Assembly: GCA_900544175.1 (NCBI GenBank)
Contig: UQUN01000006.1
Span: forward strand, 34,957 to 98,956
Direction: 5' to 3'
Length of the DNA: 64,000 nt
Source of the DNA: an uncultured Alistipes sp.
GTDB lineage: Bacteria; Bacteroidota; Bacteroidia; Bacteroidales; UBA932
Positions 43,616-52,838 of the stretch are shown here, in pieces (position 1 is the stretch's first letter; each line of letters opens with the position of its first letter). The notes beneath the pieces were generated by a model. The model saw nothing but the letters and a program-made list of their open reading frames with translations, searched no databases and was not told where the DNA came from. Made by a program: the position numbers and the translations under genes.

Positions 43616-45316
43616 ATGTTTAGGATTTACCGCATATTAAGACCAGTCATTTGTACTGCAACAATTTACTTTCTTTCATCCTGCAGTATGAAGGAATCTC
43701 TGTCCGGCATCGGAACCGACAGGGATACATCATCTTCCCTGGACTCAATGGTAAGGATGTGGAACGGCTATATCATGACAGGCTCGCACGACTCGACTCT
43801 CATATCCGCCAGAAAAGTCATGACTGACGCCCTTGACAGAGGAGATTCCCTCACAGCCCTATATGCCGGCATCTTCACAGCACAGTCTTTCCTGGTAATG
43901 GAATATATGGTCGATTCCGCGAAATTCTATGCCGACAAGATCGAGGGCTATGCCAGGCGCAGCGGCATCCCGTCCCCCATAATAGCCATTGACAACATCA
44001 TGGCCGGATGGTATCTGAAAACAGAACTTAACTACTCGAAAGCTCTTGAGTTCTATCTTGACGGACTGAACTACGCTGAAAAATACAACTTGGTACAGAA
44101 TAAGATAATCATGCTGGCAAACATCGTCACCATCTTCTACCTGAGACGGGACGACAGCGGAATGGACTATGCGCTTCAGGCTTTCCAGGCCGGGAATGTG
44201 GATTCGATGCCGGACTATACCCGCTGCATATCCCTCATTCCCATAGCCCAGATGCTGTGCCTTCAGGGAAGACAGCAAGAGGCGCGTCCGTATATCTCTG
44301 AAGCCATGAGGCTGGCACATAAGACACACGCCGTCTCGGCATACACCATCATACACCCAGTATTCGCCGAGACCTGTCAGGCAGACGGAAATACGGAAGA
44401 AGCAGAAAAACACTATCTGGAAGGAGCACGCTACATCGGATACACGGATCCGGGAACAGCCTCGCTCCTGTTCCTCAAATACGGGGATCTGCTTCAGGAG
44501 CTCGGACGTACGGATGATGCCATACACAGCTACCGCAAAGGGCTTGAACTCTCGGGGGACAACAAGAACATGGAATTCCAGTATGAACTGCTTTACAAGA
44601 CATCACTGCTGTACTACAAGTCAGGAGACAAGCAGCAGTCCTTGGAATATTCCCTGCAGTACATGACCTACTCCGACAGCATAATCAGAAAAAAGGAACA
44701 TGATTTCAACCGGCTCATCCTGCATAACTCGCATATAGAGCACGAAAAAGAGATCCTGCAGAAAGAAGTGGAAAAGCAGAAAGCCGACACTATGGCCAGC
44801 ACAGCCATATTCCTCTCCATCATACTTCTCTCCATCTGCACCTTCGTCTTCTCCCTCTACAGGAAACAGCTGAAGACCTACCGTGCTCTGGTGGCACAGC
44901 ATCTCGCAGCGAAGGACAAACATAAAGAGTCAGCCGATACCGAACCGACACACGATAAAAGCATTCCGCAGAACAGAAAGGATATTTTCCTTAAAGCTGA
45001 AGCACTTATGACACGAGAGAAAGCATACCGCCATAAAGACATCACACAGGAGAAACTCGCAGCCATGACAGGAACCAACCGCACCTATCTCTCCCAGGCC
45101 ATCAACGAATATGCCGGCATGTCATACAACTCCTGGATCAACATGTACCGTATATCGGAAGCCACAGACATCCTCTCGGACCCATCCAACAGCATATCCC
45201 TCAAGCAACTCGCCGATAATCTGGGCTACAACTCAATCTCAGTATTCCACAGAGCCTTTCTCAAAGGCACCGGCATGACTCCAGCCGTATGGAGAAAGGA
45301 AAAATGCGGTCAATAA
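43616..45316 (+). CDS. Membrane-anchored TPR regulator with AraC-type HTH (regulator 2)
   Basis: 566 residues. Signal peptide with a canonical lipobox LSSC (Cys23); TPR-type helical region about 40-370 (ALEFYLDGLNYAEKYN, RTDDAIHSYRKGLELSGD); TM about 394-416 (STAIFLSIILLSICTFVFSL); linker; AraC HTH about 475-562 (QEKLAAMTGTNRTYLSQAI, LKQLADNLGYNSISVFHRAF). Paralog of the regulators at 22.7, 57.5 and 61.0 kb. It is divergent from the lipoprotein 2 operon, the only pair of the four with divergent layout. Confidence 0.85.
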   Translation: MFRIYRILRPVICTATIYFLSSCSMKESLSGIGTDRDTSSSLDSMVRMWNGYIMTGSHDSTLISARKVMTDALDRGDSLTALYAGIFTAQSFLVMEYMVDSAKFYADKIEGYARRSGIPSPIIAIDNIMAGWYLKTELNYSKALEFYLDGLNYAEKYNLVQNKIIMLANIVTIFYLRRDDSGMDYALQAFQAGNVDSMPDYTRCISLIPIAQMLCLQGRQQEARPYISEAMRLAHKTHAVSAYTIIHPVFAETCQADGNTEEAEKHYLEGARYIGYTDPGTASLLFLKYGDLLQELGRTDDAIHSYRKGLELSGDNKNMEFQYELLYKTSLLYYKSGDKQQSLEYSLQYMTYSDSIIRKKEHDFNRLILHNSHIEHEKEILQKEVEKQKADTMASTAIFLSIILLSICTFVFSLYRKQLKTYRALVAQHLAAKDKHKESADTEPTHDKSIPQNRKDIFLKAEALMTREKAYRHKDITQEKLAAMTGTNRTYLSQAINEYAGMSYNSWINMYRISEATDILSDPSNSISLKQLADNLGYNSISVFHRAFLKGTGMTPAVWRKEKCGQ

Positions 45317-45385
45317 AAATACTTGAAAGGGCTGAATCAAAACATTCATTTTGACACAGCCCTTCTGCAAGTAATTCACCGAGTG

Positions 45386-47017
45386 CTACTCCTCCTTCAT
45401 GTAGGTATAGCGGTGGTCTGTGGGAGGCACGAGGGTCTCCTTGACAGCGCGGGGCAGTACCCAGCGGATGAGGTTGAACTCACCGCCGGCCTTGTCGTTG
45501 GTACCGGATGCGCGGGCGCCGCCGAAAGGCTGCATGCCGACAACGGCTCCGGTGGGCTTGTCGTTGATGTAGAAGTTGCCGGCAGCATATTTCAGCCTGC
45601 GGGATATCTTCTCGAGAGCCAGACGGTCGCGGCCCCAGATGGCACCGGTCAGGCCGTAAGGAGAGGTGGTGTCGCAAAGCTCGACAGCCTTGTCCACATC
45701 GGCGTCGTCATAGACGTAGACTGTGAGGACGGGGCCGAATATCTCCTCCTCCATGCTCTTGAAATGGGGATCTGTGGTGACGATGACAGTAGGCTCCACG
45801 AAATAGCCCTTGGACTTGTCGTACCCGCCGCCGAGCACGATCTCAGCGTCTTTCGATGCCTTGGCATATTCGATGTAGGATGCGATGTTGTCGAAGGAAG
45901 CCTCATCGATAACGGCGTTGATGAAGTTCATCGGGTCGCAGACGTCACCCATTCTCACCTTTGCGGCTGTATCCTTGATCTTCTCGAGGACAGCGGGCCA
46001 CAGGGACTTGGGCACGTACATGCGGGAAGCGGCGGAGCACTTCTGGCCCTGGTACTCGAAAGCACCGCAGTAAGCCGCATTGCCGACCTCCTCAGCCACA
46101 GCCGAAGGATGCACGAAGATGAAGTCCTTGCCGCCGGTCTCGCCCACTAAGCGGGGATAGGAGCGGTAGTTGGCAATATTCTCGCCCACCTGTTTCCAGA
46201 GAGTATTGAAGGTGGCGCTGGAGCCGGTGAAATGCACTCCGGCAAGATCCTTCGAGGCGAAAATCTCCTTGCCGATGACGGCACCGCTGCCGGGAATGAA
46301 GTTCACCACTCCGGCGGGCACTCCGGCCTCCTCATAGATCTTCATCAGATAGTAGTTCGAGAGGATGGCGGTGGTAGAGGGCTTCCATACCACAGTGTTG
46401 CCCATCAGCACGGGGGACATCGAGAGATTGGAGGCAATGGATGTGAAGTTGAACGGGGTGAGGGCGAAGATGAATCCCTCGAGGGGACGGTACTCCACGC
46501 TGTTGATCTGATTCGGGCTGCTCTTGGGCTGGATGCCGTAGATCTTGGAGGCAAATGCGGCATTGTAGCGCAGGAAATCGATGGTCTCGCAGGCCGAGTC
46601 GATCTCCGCCTGATAGAAGTTCTTGCTCTGGCCGAGCATGCAGGCAGCATTGATGACAGCGCGGTACTTGCCTGCGAGCAGGTCTGCAATTTTCAATATA
46701 ATCGAGGCCCTGACTGTCCAGTCGAGCTCAGCCCATTCCTCATGCGCATCCAGGGCTGCCTTTATGGCCATTTTAACCTCCTCAGGACCCGCCTTGTGGT
46801 ATGTTGCCAGTACATGGCCATGGTCATGAGGCATGACCACCTTTCCGGTGTTGCCTGTACGGATCTCCTTGCCGCCAATAATCAACGGTATGTCGAGCTG
46901 GATACCGCTCTGTCTTTTAAGTTCGGCTTCGAGGGCTACTCTCTCAGGAGAGCCTTTCAGATAGGATTTTACCGGTTCATTGGCCGGTACAGGGAAATTG
47001 AAAACTGCATTCTTCAT
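45386..47017 (-). CDS. pruA: 1-pyrroline-5-carboxylate dehydrogenase (L-glutamate gamma-semialdehyde dehydrogenase)
   Basis: 543 residues, aldehyde dehydrogenase fold of the PruA type. Visible: the catalytic Cys in EYQGQKCSAASRMYVP, the general-base Glu in VGETGGKDFIFVHPSA, the NAD-site GVHFTGSSATFNTLW, and the substrate-end NDKPTGAVVGMQPFGGARAS. It oxidises glutamate-semialdehyde to glutamate with NAD+, the last step for both proline and ornithine breakdown. RocD and CtlX, which feed this step, lie 7-11 kb away in the window. Confidence 0.95.
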   Translation of the reverse strand: MKNAVFNFPVPANEPVKSYLKGSPERVALEAELKRQSGIQLDIPLIIGGKEIRTGNTGKVVMPHDHGHVLATYHKAGPEEVKMAIKAALDAHEEWAELDWTVRASIILKIADLLAGKYRAVINAACMLGQSKNFYQAEIDSACETIDFLRYNAAFASKIYGIQPKSSPNQINSVEYRPLEGFIFALTPFNFTSIASNLSMSPVLMGNTVVWKPSTTAILSNYYLMKIYEEAGVPAGVVNFIPGSGAVIGKEIFASKDLAGVHFTGSSATFNTLWKQVGENIANYRSYPRLVGETGGKDFIFVHPSAVAEEVGNAAYCGAFEYQGQKCSAASRMYVPKSLWPAVLEKIKDTAAKVRMGDVCDPMNFINAVIDEASFDNIASYIEYAKASKDAEIVLGGGYDKSKGYFVEPTVIVTTDPHFKSMEEEIFGPVLTVYVYDDADVDKAVELCDTTSPYGLTGAIWGRDRLALEKISRRLKYAAGNFYINDKPTGAVVGMQPFGGARASGTNDKAGGEFNLIRWVLPRAVKETLVPPTDHRYTYMKEE

Positions 47018-47980
47018 ACTTGATCGTAGTTAATTTGTTTTGTCAATTACCCACGAATATACAGTTTTTTCAAATCTTTTCAAATAAATAAACAAATTTA
47101 CTAAGACTGTTTTTTCTAAAAACTGAGGTATATCCCAGGCCGAGTATATGCCCATCCAGTCCCGAGGAAATGAACGTCTGCTGAAAACGGTAATATCCGC
47201 TGAAAAAGTACATCTTCCTACCGGCACCCTCATCCCGACCGCTGCTGAATATTCGACTCAGCACTCAGAAACCGAGCCGCCGTCACATGCCTCAACGGCA
47301 GGCACGCACACGCCATATTCACCCTCGCTACGGATACCCGGAAAGCCATTTTTGCAAATATAACGATATACCTTCGGATATTTTTAAAATAAACTAAAAA
47401 CTAAAAGAACTCGTTTGATATGCAACTTTCTTGTTTTACCGCACTTTACACGATCAGCCCGCAACTATGCTTATCGTTGCTTCACATGAATTGAATGTCA
47501 GTCACATGGCTGCGCAGACATATCTTACGATGGCCTTTTGGCGTGCACGATAGCGGTTTACCACAATGGCAGCAGTTTCCGCGATTCGGTGCCGGTGTGG
47601 AAAGAGGCCCGAAAATCCAGACCGCCCAGGCAATGCCGACCCGTAATGGCCGGAAACTAAAACTATGTAGTGACCGGAATCAACTGCAGGCATGAGCACA
47701 CTCTATATTTGTAACACATTGACCAAAAGCCACTTAGAGAAGCACCCTGATCTTTTCGGCTTGTTTTTTCAGGTCGAGAAGAACGCAACCTTCACGTATA
47801 TCATTGTATCATAGACGATTACAAAATATGGGTGTGCTCCTGATTACGGTTGTTCAAAAGGCTCCCGGGCACGATGGGCGAAAAGGTATGTTTTGGGAAA
47901 TGCGGCCACAGTTATCTTTCTTAGTAATTAAATCTGTAAAAAATCTATTGACCCAAAAAAAGTTAGAGCTTTTGTTGGTG
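47018..47980. other. Gene-poor region with probable decayed coding fragments
   Basis: Almost 1 kb with no full gene. Minus-strand fragments have protein-like text: YRFQQTFISSGLDGHILG with an aromatic GYTSVF ending (about 47110-47215), which looks like the last strands of an outer-membrane barrel, and DIREGCVLLDLKKQAEKI ending at a stop near 47739. Neither has a start or enough length to name. A stray TATATTTG (47704-47711, plus) has no gene after it. Confidence 0.4.
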
Positions 47981-47988
47981 CCAATATG

Positions 47989-48022
47989 AAAAAAGGAGTT
48001 ACGACCACCGCTGTAACTCCTT
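47989..48022 (-). terminator. Terminator after tRNA-Met
   Basis: aaggagttac (47993-48002) pairs perfectly with gtaactcctt (48013-48022); the minus strand then runs into six Ts (plus-strand A-run 47989-47994). It ends the rpsL-rpsG-fusA-rpsJ-tRNA unit or the tRNA transcript. Confidence 0.88.
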
Positions 48023-48033
48023 GATTTTTAGAG

Positions 48034-48108
48034 TGGACCCGGCTGGGCTTGAACCAGCGACCCCCTGATTATGAGTCAGGTGCTACTAACCGACTGAGCT
48101 ACGGGTCC
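48034..48108 (-). tRNA. tRNA-Met (anticodon CAT), elongator type
   Basis: A 75-base cloverleaf on the minus strand: acceptor GGACCCG with CGGGTCC, D-arm GCTCAGTCGGTTAGTAGC, anticodon stem CTGA/TCAG around CTCATAA (anticodon 48071-48073), and T-loop GTTCAAGCC. The discriminator is A and CCA is not encoded. The GACTCATAATC core fits elongator Met; a lysidine-modified tRNA-Ile(CAT) is less likely but not excluded. It lies 51 bases past rpsJ on the same strand. Confidence 0.92.
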
Positions 48109-48159
48109 TAATCACTATCTTTGAATCAGAGACGCAAAGATAGTTATTTTTTCCAATTA

Positions 48160-48465
48160 TCAAACTTTGATTTCAACTTCTACTCCACTGGGAAGCTCGA
48201 GTTTCATCAAAGCGTCCACTGTGCTGGGTGTCGAGCTGTAGATGTCGAGGAGACGACGGTATGAATTAAGCTCGAACTGCTCGCGCGACTTCTTGTTGAC
48301 GAAAGTCGAACGGTTTACGGTAAAGATTTTCTTGGCAGTAGGAAGAGGAATGGGACCATTCACTACAGCACCGGTAGCCTTCACCGTCTTTACGATCTTG
48401 TCTGCGGACTTGTCCACAAGAGCATGATCGAAGGATTTCAGTTTTATTCTTATTTTTTGACTCAT
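48160..48465 (-). CDS. rpsJ: 30S ribosomal protein S10
   Basis: 101 residues, full length. Family text: IRIKLKSFDHALVDKSADKI, GPIPLPTAKKIFTVNRSTFV and the C-terminal LELPSGVEVEIKV. S10 binds 16S rRNA in the 30S head and also acts with NusB in antitermination. It follows fusA by 20 bases. It is the last protein gene of the cluster here: rplC, which usually follows in an S10 operon, is absent, and a tRNA gene comes next. Confidence 0.97.
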   Translation of the reverse strand: MSQKIRIKLKSFDHALVDKSADKIVKTVKATGAVVNGPIPLPTAKKIFTVNRSTFVNKKSREQFELNSYRRLLDIYSSTPSTVDALMKLELPSGVEVEIKV

Positions 48466-48485
48466 TGCTTTTAATTTTAATCTGG

Positions 48486-50606
48486 TTATTCTTCATCCTC
48501 ATCATACTTGCGGGCTCCACCTGCCTTTTCGATGACCTCTTTGGCAAGGTTGGCAGGAAGCTCGGCATAATGCGAGAACTCCATAGTACTGGTCGCACGT
48601 CCCGAAGTAATGGTACGCAGGATGGTTACATAGCCGAACTGCTCTGCAAGAGGCACTTTGGCCTTGACGATCCTCGCGTTGCCCTTCGAGTCCATGTTTG
48701 TGATCTGTCCGCGGCGCTTGTTGAGGTCGCCGATGACGTCTCCCATGTACTCCTCGGGAGTAACGACTTCCAATGACATAATAGGTTCCAGAAGAATAGG
48801 ATTAGCCTTGGGCAGTGCATGTCTGAATGCCATGCGGGCGCAGATCTCGAAAGACAGTGCATCGGAGTCCACGGGATGGAAGGAGCCGTCGAGCAGAGTG
48901 ACCTTGAGTGAGGGAACCTCGAATCCGGCAAGGACACCGTTGGCCATTGCGGACTTGAAGCCCTTCTCCACTGCAGGTATGTACTCGCGGGGAACGTTTC
49001 CTCTCTTGACCTGGTCGATGAACTGAAGTCCGGTAACTCCCTCATCGGCGGGTCCGATCTCGACGATGATGTCGGCGAACTTACCGCGGCCACCGGTCTG
49101 CTTCTTGAATACCTCACGGTGCTGTACGGTGGAGCGGATAGCCTCTTTGTAGTTGACCTGAGGCGCACCCTGGTTGATCTCCACTCCGAACTCGCGTTTC
49201 AGACGGTCGACGATGATCTCCAGATGGAGCTCACCCATACCGCTGATGACGGTCTGTCCGGTCTCATGGTCCGAGCGTACTGTGAATGTAGGGTCCTCCT
49301 CGGAGAGCTTGCCGAGGGCGATACCGAGCTTGTCGAGGTCCTTCTGAGTCTTGGGCTCCACTGCAAGTCCGATCACAGGATCAGGGAATGTCATGGACTC
49401 CAGAACGATAGGATGATTCTCGTCGCAGATGGTATCACCGGTACGCAGTTCCTTGAATCCTACTGCGGCACAGATATCACCGGCTTCAACAAAGTCAATG
49501 GGATTCTGCTTGTTGGAGTGCATCTGATACAGACGGGCCACACGCTCCTTCTTGCCGGAACGGGTATTGAGCACGTATGTACCTGCGTCCAGCCTTCCGG
49601 AATAAGCCCTCAGGAATGCCAGACGGCCCACGAACGGATCCGTTGCAATCTTGAACACGAGGGCACAGAAAGGCTCCTTGGCATTGGGATGACGCTCCTC
49701 CGGCTTGTCAGTCACGGGATTGGTACCCTCTACCTCGGGAACATCCAGAGGTGAAGGCAGATATCTCATGACAGCATCCAGAAGGAACTGTACACCTTTG
49801 TTCTTGAATGACGAGCCACAACACATGGGCACGACCGCCATCTCAATGGTGGCCTTGCGTATAGCTGCTATAATCTCATCGTCGGTAATGGTAGAGGGAT
49901 CGTCGAAGAATTTCTGGAGGATACGGTCGTCGTACTCAGCGACAGTCTCCAGCAGCTTGTTCCTCCACTCCTCGGCCTCTGCCTGCAGATCTGCCGGAAC
50001 ATCCTTTATCTCGTAGTTGACGAGTTCCTTGCTGTCCTGATCGTAATAGATGGCCTTCATGGCTATCAGGTCTACGATACCTGCGAACTTGTCCTCTGAG
50101 CCGATAGGGATACATATGGGAAGCGGGTTGGCACCCAGTTTCTCACGTATCTCCTCCACGACTGCGAAGAAGTCCGCTCCTACGCGGTCCATCTTATTGA
50201 CATAGGCTATCTTAGGCACATGATACTTGTCTGCCTGACGCCAAACGGTCTCAGACTGAGGCTGTACACGGCCTACCGCGCAGAATGTCGCAACGGTTCC
50301 GTCAAGTACGCGCAGAGATCTCTCGACCTCCACTGTAAAGTCCACGTGGCCCGGAGTGTCTATCAGGTTGATCTGATAAGTCTCTCCGTTGTAATGCCAG
50401 AAGGCTGTGGTGGCAGCGGAAGTAATGGTTATACCCCTTTCCTGCTCCTGGACCATCCAGTCCATGGTAGCCGCTCCGTCGTGCACCTCCCCTATCTTAT
50501 GAGTCTTACCTGTATAATACAGGATTCTCTCCGACGTGGTTGTCTTTCCGGCATCGATGTGAGCCATGATACCGATATTTCTGGTGTATTTTAAATCCCT
50601 TGCCAT
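48486..50606 (-). CDS. fusA: Elongation factor G
   Basis: 706 residues. GTPase motifs are intact: G1 AHIDAGKTTTSERIL, switch region RGITITSAATTAFW, G3 DTPGHVDFT and G4 NKMDRVGADF. Later domains show HETGQTVISGMGELHLEI and the C-terminal YMGDVIGDLNKRRGQITN. It drives translocation of tRNA and mRNA on the ribosome. It sits in the usual str order between rpsG and rpsJ. The C-terminal RKYDEDEE tail is acidic. Confidence 0.98.
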   Translation of the reverse strand: MARDLKYTRNIGIMAHIDAGKTTTSERILYYTGKTHKIGEVHDGAATMDWMVQEQERGITITSAATTAFWHYNGETYQINLIDTPGHVDFTVEVERSLRVLDGTVATFCAVGRVQPQSETVWRQADKYHVPKIAYVNKMDRVGADFFAVVEEIREKLGANPLPICIPIGSEDKFAGIVDLIAMKAIYYDQDSKELVNYEIKDVPADLQAEAEEWRNKLLETVAEYDDRILQKFFDDPSTITDDEIIAAIRKATIEMAVVPMCCGSSFKNKGVQFLLDAVMRYLPSPLDVPEVEGTNPVTDKPEERHPNAKEPFCALVFKIATDPFVGRLAFLRAYSGRLDAGTYVLNTRSGKKERVARLYQMHSNKQNPIDFVEAGDICAAVGFKELRTGDTICDENHPIVLESMTFPDPVIGLAVEPKTQKDLDKLGIALGKLSEEDPTFTVRSDHETGQTVISGMGELHLEIIVDRLKREFGVEINQGAPQVNYKEAIRSTVQHREVFKKQTGGRGKFADIIVEIGPADEGVTGLQFIDQVKRGNVPREYIPAVEKGFKSAMANGVLAGFEVPSLKVTLLDGSFHPVDSDALSFEICARMAFRHALPKANPILLEPIMSLEVVTPEEYMGDVIGDLNKRRGQITNMDSKGNARIVKAKVPLAEQFGYVTILRTITSGRATSTMEFSHYAELPANLAKEVIEKAGGARKYDEDEE

Positions 50607-50623
50607 CAGCTAATCTTTAAACG

Positions 50624-51100
50624 CTAAAATCTGAAATGGGCGAAGGCCTTGTTTGCCTCTGCCATCTTGTGCATATCTTCTTTTCTCTTATAGGCAGCAC
50701 CTTCACAGTTATAGGCTGCCATGATTTCTGCGGCCAACTTTTCCGCCATGGAGTGACCGGAACGCTTGCGCGAGAAGACTATCATATTCTTGATCGCGAG
50801 AGAGACTTTTCTTTCCGGACGCACCTCGGTCGGAACTTGGAAGTTCGCTCCACCAACCCTGCGGCTCTTTACCTCCACCTGAGGGGTGATGTTTTCCAAC
50901 GCTTTTTTCCAAATGTCGAGAGGAGCCTTGTCAGAATCTTTCATCTTCTCGCCCACCATATCGATGGCGTCGTAAAAAATAGAATACGCGATACTCTTCT
51001 TACCCTGGAGCATGAGGTTGTTCACAAACTGTGTGACCAGAACTTCATGATACTTGGGATCAGGAAGTAGAATCCTCTTTTTAGGCTTCGATTTTCTCAT
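50624..51100 (-). CDS. rpsG: 30S ribosomal protein S7
   Basis: 158 residues. Family text: KKRILLPDPKYHEVLVTQFV, MLQGKKSIAYSIFYDAIDMV, NITPQVEVKSRRVGGANFQV and the C-terminal KMAEANKAFAHFRF. S7 nucleates assembly of the 30S head. It is preceded by rpsL (33 bases) and followed by fusA (17 bases). Confidence 0.98.
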   Translation of the reverse strand: MRKSKPKKRILLPDPKYHEVLVTQFVNNLMLQGKKSIAYSIFYDAIDMVGEKMKDSDKAPLDIWKKALENITPQVEVKSRRVGGANFQVPTEVRPERKVSLAIKNMIVFSRKRSGHSMAEKLAAEIMAAYNCEGAAYKRKEDMHKMAEANKAFAHFRF

Positions 51101-51133
51101 TTCTTGATACTTTAGGAAAAATTAATAAAATGT

Positions 51134-51523
51134 TTACTTCTTAGCGGCTGACTTCTTCGGTCTCTTGGCTCCGTAGAGTGAACGGCTCTGAGTACGTCCC
51201 TCCACGCCAGCTGTATCCAAAGCGCCCCTAAGGATGTGGTAACGTACACCGGGAAGGTCCTTCACACGACCGCCGCGCACAAGCACGATGGAGTGCTCCT
51301 GAAGGTTGTGGCCCTCGCCGGGGATGTATGCGTTGACCTCTTTCTGATTGGTAAGTCTCACACGGGCTACCTTACGCATAGCCGAGTTAGGCTTCTTGGG
51401 AGTGGTGGTGTAGACACGCACGCACACACCTCTCTTCTGAGGGCACGCATCCAACGCGCGAGATTTGCTCTTCTCGACGATAACCTCGCGTCCTTTGCGA
51501 ACTAACTGTTGAATTGTTGGCAT
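51134..51523 (-). CDS. rpsL: 30S ribosomal protein S12
   Basis: 129 residues, full length. It carries the conserved decoding-centre text TTPKKPNSAMRKVARVRLTN and the EHSIVLVRGGRVKDLPGVRY loop (streptomycin-site Lys positions are the wild-type Lys in both PKKPNS and GGRVKD). The C-terminus is a basic GAKRPKKSAAKK tail. It is the first gene of the operon and has a clear -7 element upstream. Confidence 0.98.
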   Translation of the reverse strand: MPTIQQLVRKGREVIVEKSKSRALDACPQKRGVCVRVYTTTPKKPNSAMRKVARVRLTNQKEVNAYIPGEGHNLQEHSIVLVRGGRVKDLPGVRYHILRGALDTAGVEGRTQSRSLYGAKRPKKSAAKK

Positions 51524-51555
51524 AAATGTTTGTTAATCTTAACTTTACATTATTC

Positions 51556-51583
51556 CCGTTAAATTAAACGGGCTGCAAAGATA
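51556..51583 (-). promoter_or_regulatory. Promoter and leader hairpin of the rpsL operon
   Basis: TATCTTTG on the minus strand (51576-51583) is a full -7 match 52 bases upstream of rpsL. Just downstream, cccgtt/aacggg (51556-51573) can form a 6-bp hairpin in the mRNA leader, a possible site of control. Confidence 0.6.
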
Positions 51584-51683
51584 CACAATTTTCATTGAAA
51601 CACTAATTTTTCTTCACCTTTTGTTCCAATTGTCATAAATTTTCATTTCCTTTGTAATGGAATTGTTAACTCCAACAAGATTT

Positions 51684-52794
51684 ATGAAGAAACTGTTCAT
51701 CTCATGTACCGTCACAGCTGTTGCTTTTATTCTTGCATCCTGCGATAAGGACAGCACCGGGACCAACACTCCAGAAAATCCGCCATCGGACACCTTATTA
51801 ATTAATTGAAAGCATCATCATCAACCCATCTTCCCTGGAACTGGAAGCAGGGGACTCCGCCACACTGACACCGCTGATACTGCCGGAGCAGTCCGAAACT
51901 GTCACCCTTGAATGGGCATCCTCCGACAACACCGTTGCCACAGTCTCAGCATCGGGGACTGTAACGGCATTAAGTAAAGGCACAGCCACCGTGACAGCCT
52001 CCGCGGGCGGAGTTCACGGCTCGTCCACCATCACCGTAATAGCCGGAAAGACGGAACCTCCCGCAGATGAGCCGGAAGTCGGAGACTATTTTTATTCTGA
52101 CGGAACATGGTCCTCAGACCTTGACGCAGACAAAAAAGTCATAGGTATAGTTTTCTATACAGGCAATCCGGCAAAGGACGATCCGACCCTCCAGGCCGAC
52201 CATCCGGAATGCACCCATGGACTGGCAGTCGCAATATCCGGAGACGAATACGTCCCGTGGCAGTCCGCGTACCTCCTATACGGCAGGACTGTAGACGAAT
52301 GGGTAAGAGCCAACACCGAGTTCACATCCATTGCCACGTCCTCCAATTCCGACGACAACATAAACAAAATGCTCGGATACAATAACACCTGCGCCATTGA
52401 GGCCTTCAACGCCGACCCGGCAAACAGCCTGTGGCCAGTGGAGGCAGTCCAGGCCGTACTGCAATACAGGGAGACCAATCCGGCACCCGCAGGCACCAGT
52501 GACTGGTATCTTCCGTCAATAAAGGAATACATAATCATGTGCTATAAGGAGACAGATGCGTATGCCGGTACTCTTCCCGGCTCCGACAACTATGACATGC
52601 TTAATGCCAAGTTGGAGACACTGCCTGACGCGCAACTCATAGGTACAGACGGATACGGATTCTATTCTTCCAGCACCGAGGAGGTAAACGCCATAGACAA
52701 GGCATATGCCATCTCTTTCTGCTACAAGATGGTGGCGACCAACTCAAAGGACAACTCCTCCCTGTATTCCACCAGATTCATACTGGCCTTTTGA
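51684..52794 (+). pseudogene. BIG2-domain lipoprotein gene with a 4-base duplication (frameshifted)
   Basis: The ATG at 51684 starts a good lipoprotein signal with ILASC (Cys20) and runs to a TGA at 51807. The rest continues in the next frame from 51808 (ESIIINPSSLELEAGDSATL) to 52794. At the junction the period-4 run attaattaatt (51797-51807) has one unit too many; removing four bases rejoins both parts into a 368-residue protein. The parts are a BIG2 domain (LEWASSDNTVATVSASG) and a DUF1566-like C-terminal domain (GTSDWYLPSIKEYIIMCY). It precedes a BACON lipoprotein, copying the 39.9-43.5 kb layout. Phase variation by slippage is possible. Confidence 0.8.
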
Positions 52795-52838
52795 GACAGA
52801 CACATCACCTATTTATCAACTTAATAAAACTAACAGTC

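Noticed and set aside
51798..51806. TTAATTAA as an engineered restriction-site scar
   Set aside because: It is explained by a natural period-4 duplication in an AT-rich stretch; no vector sequence is nearby.
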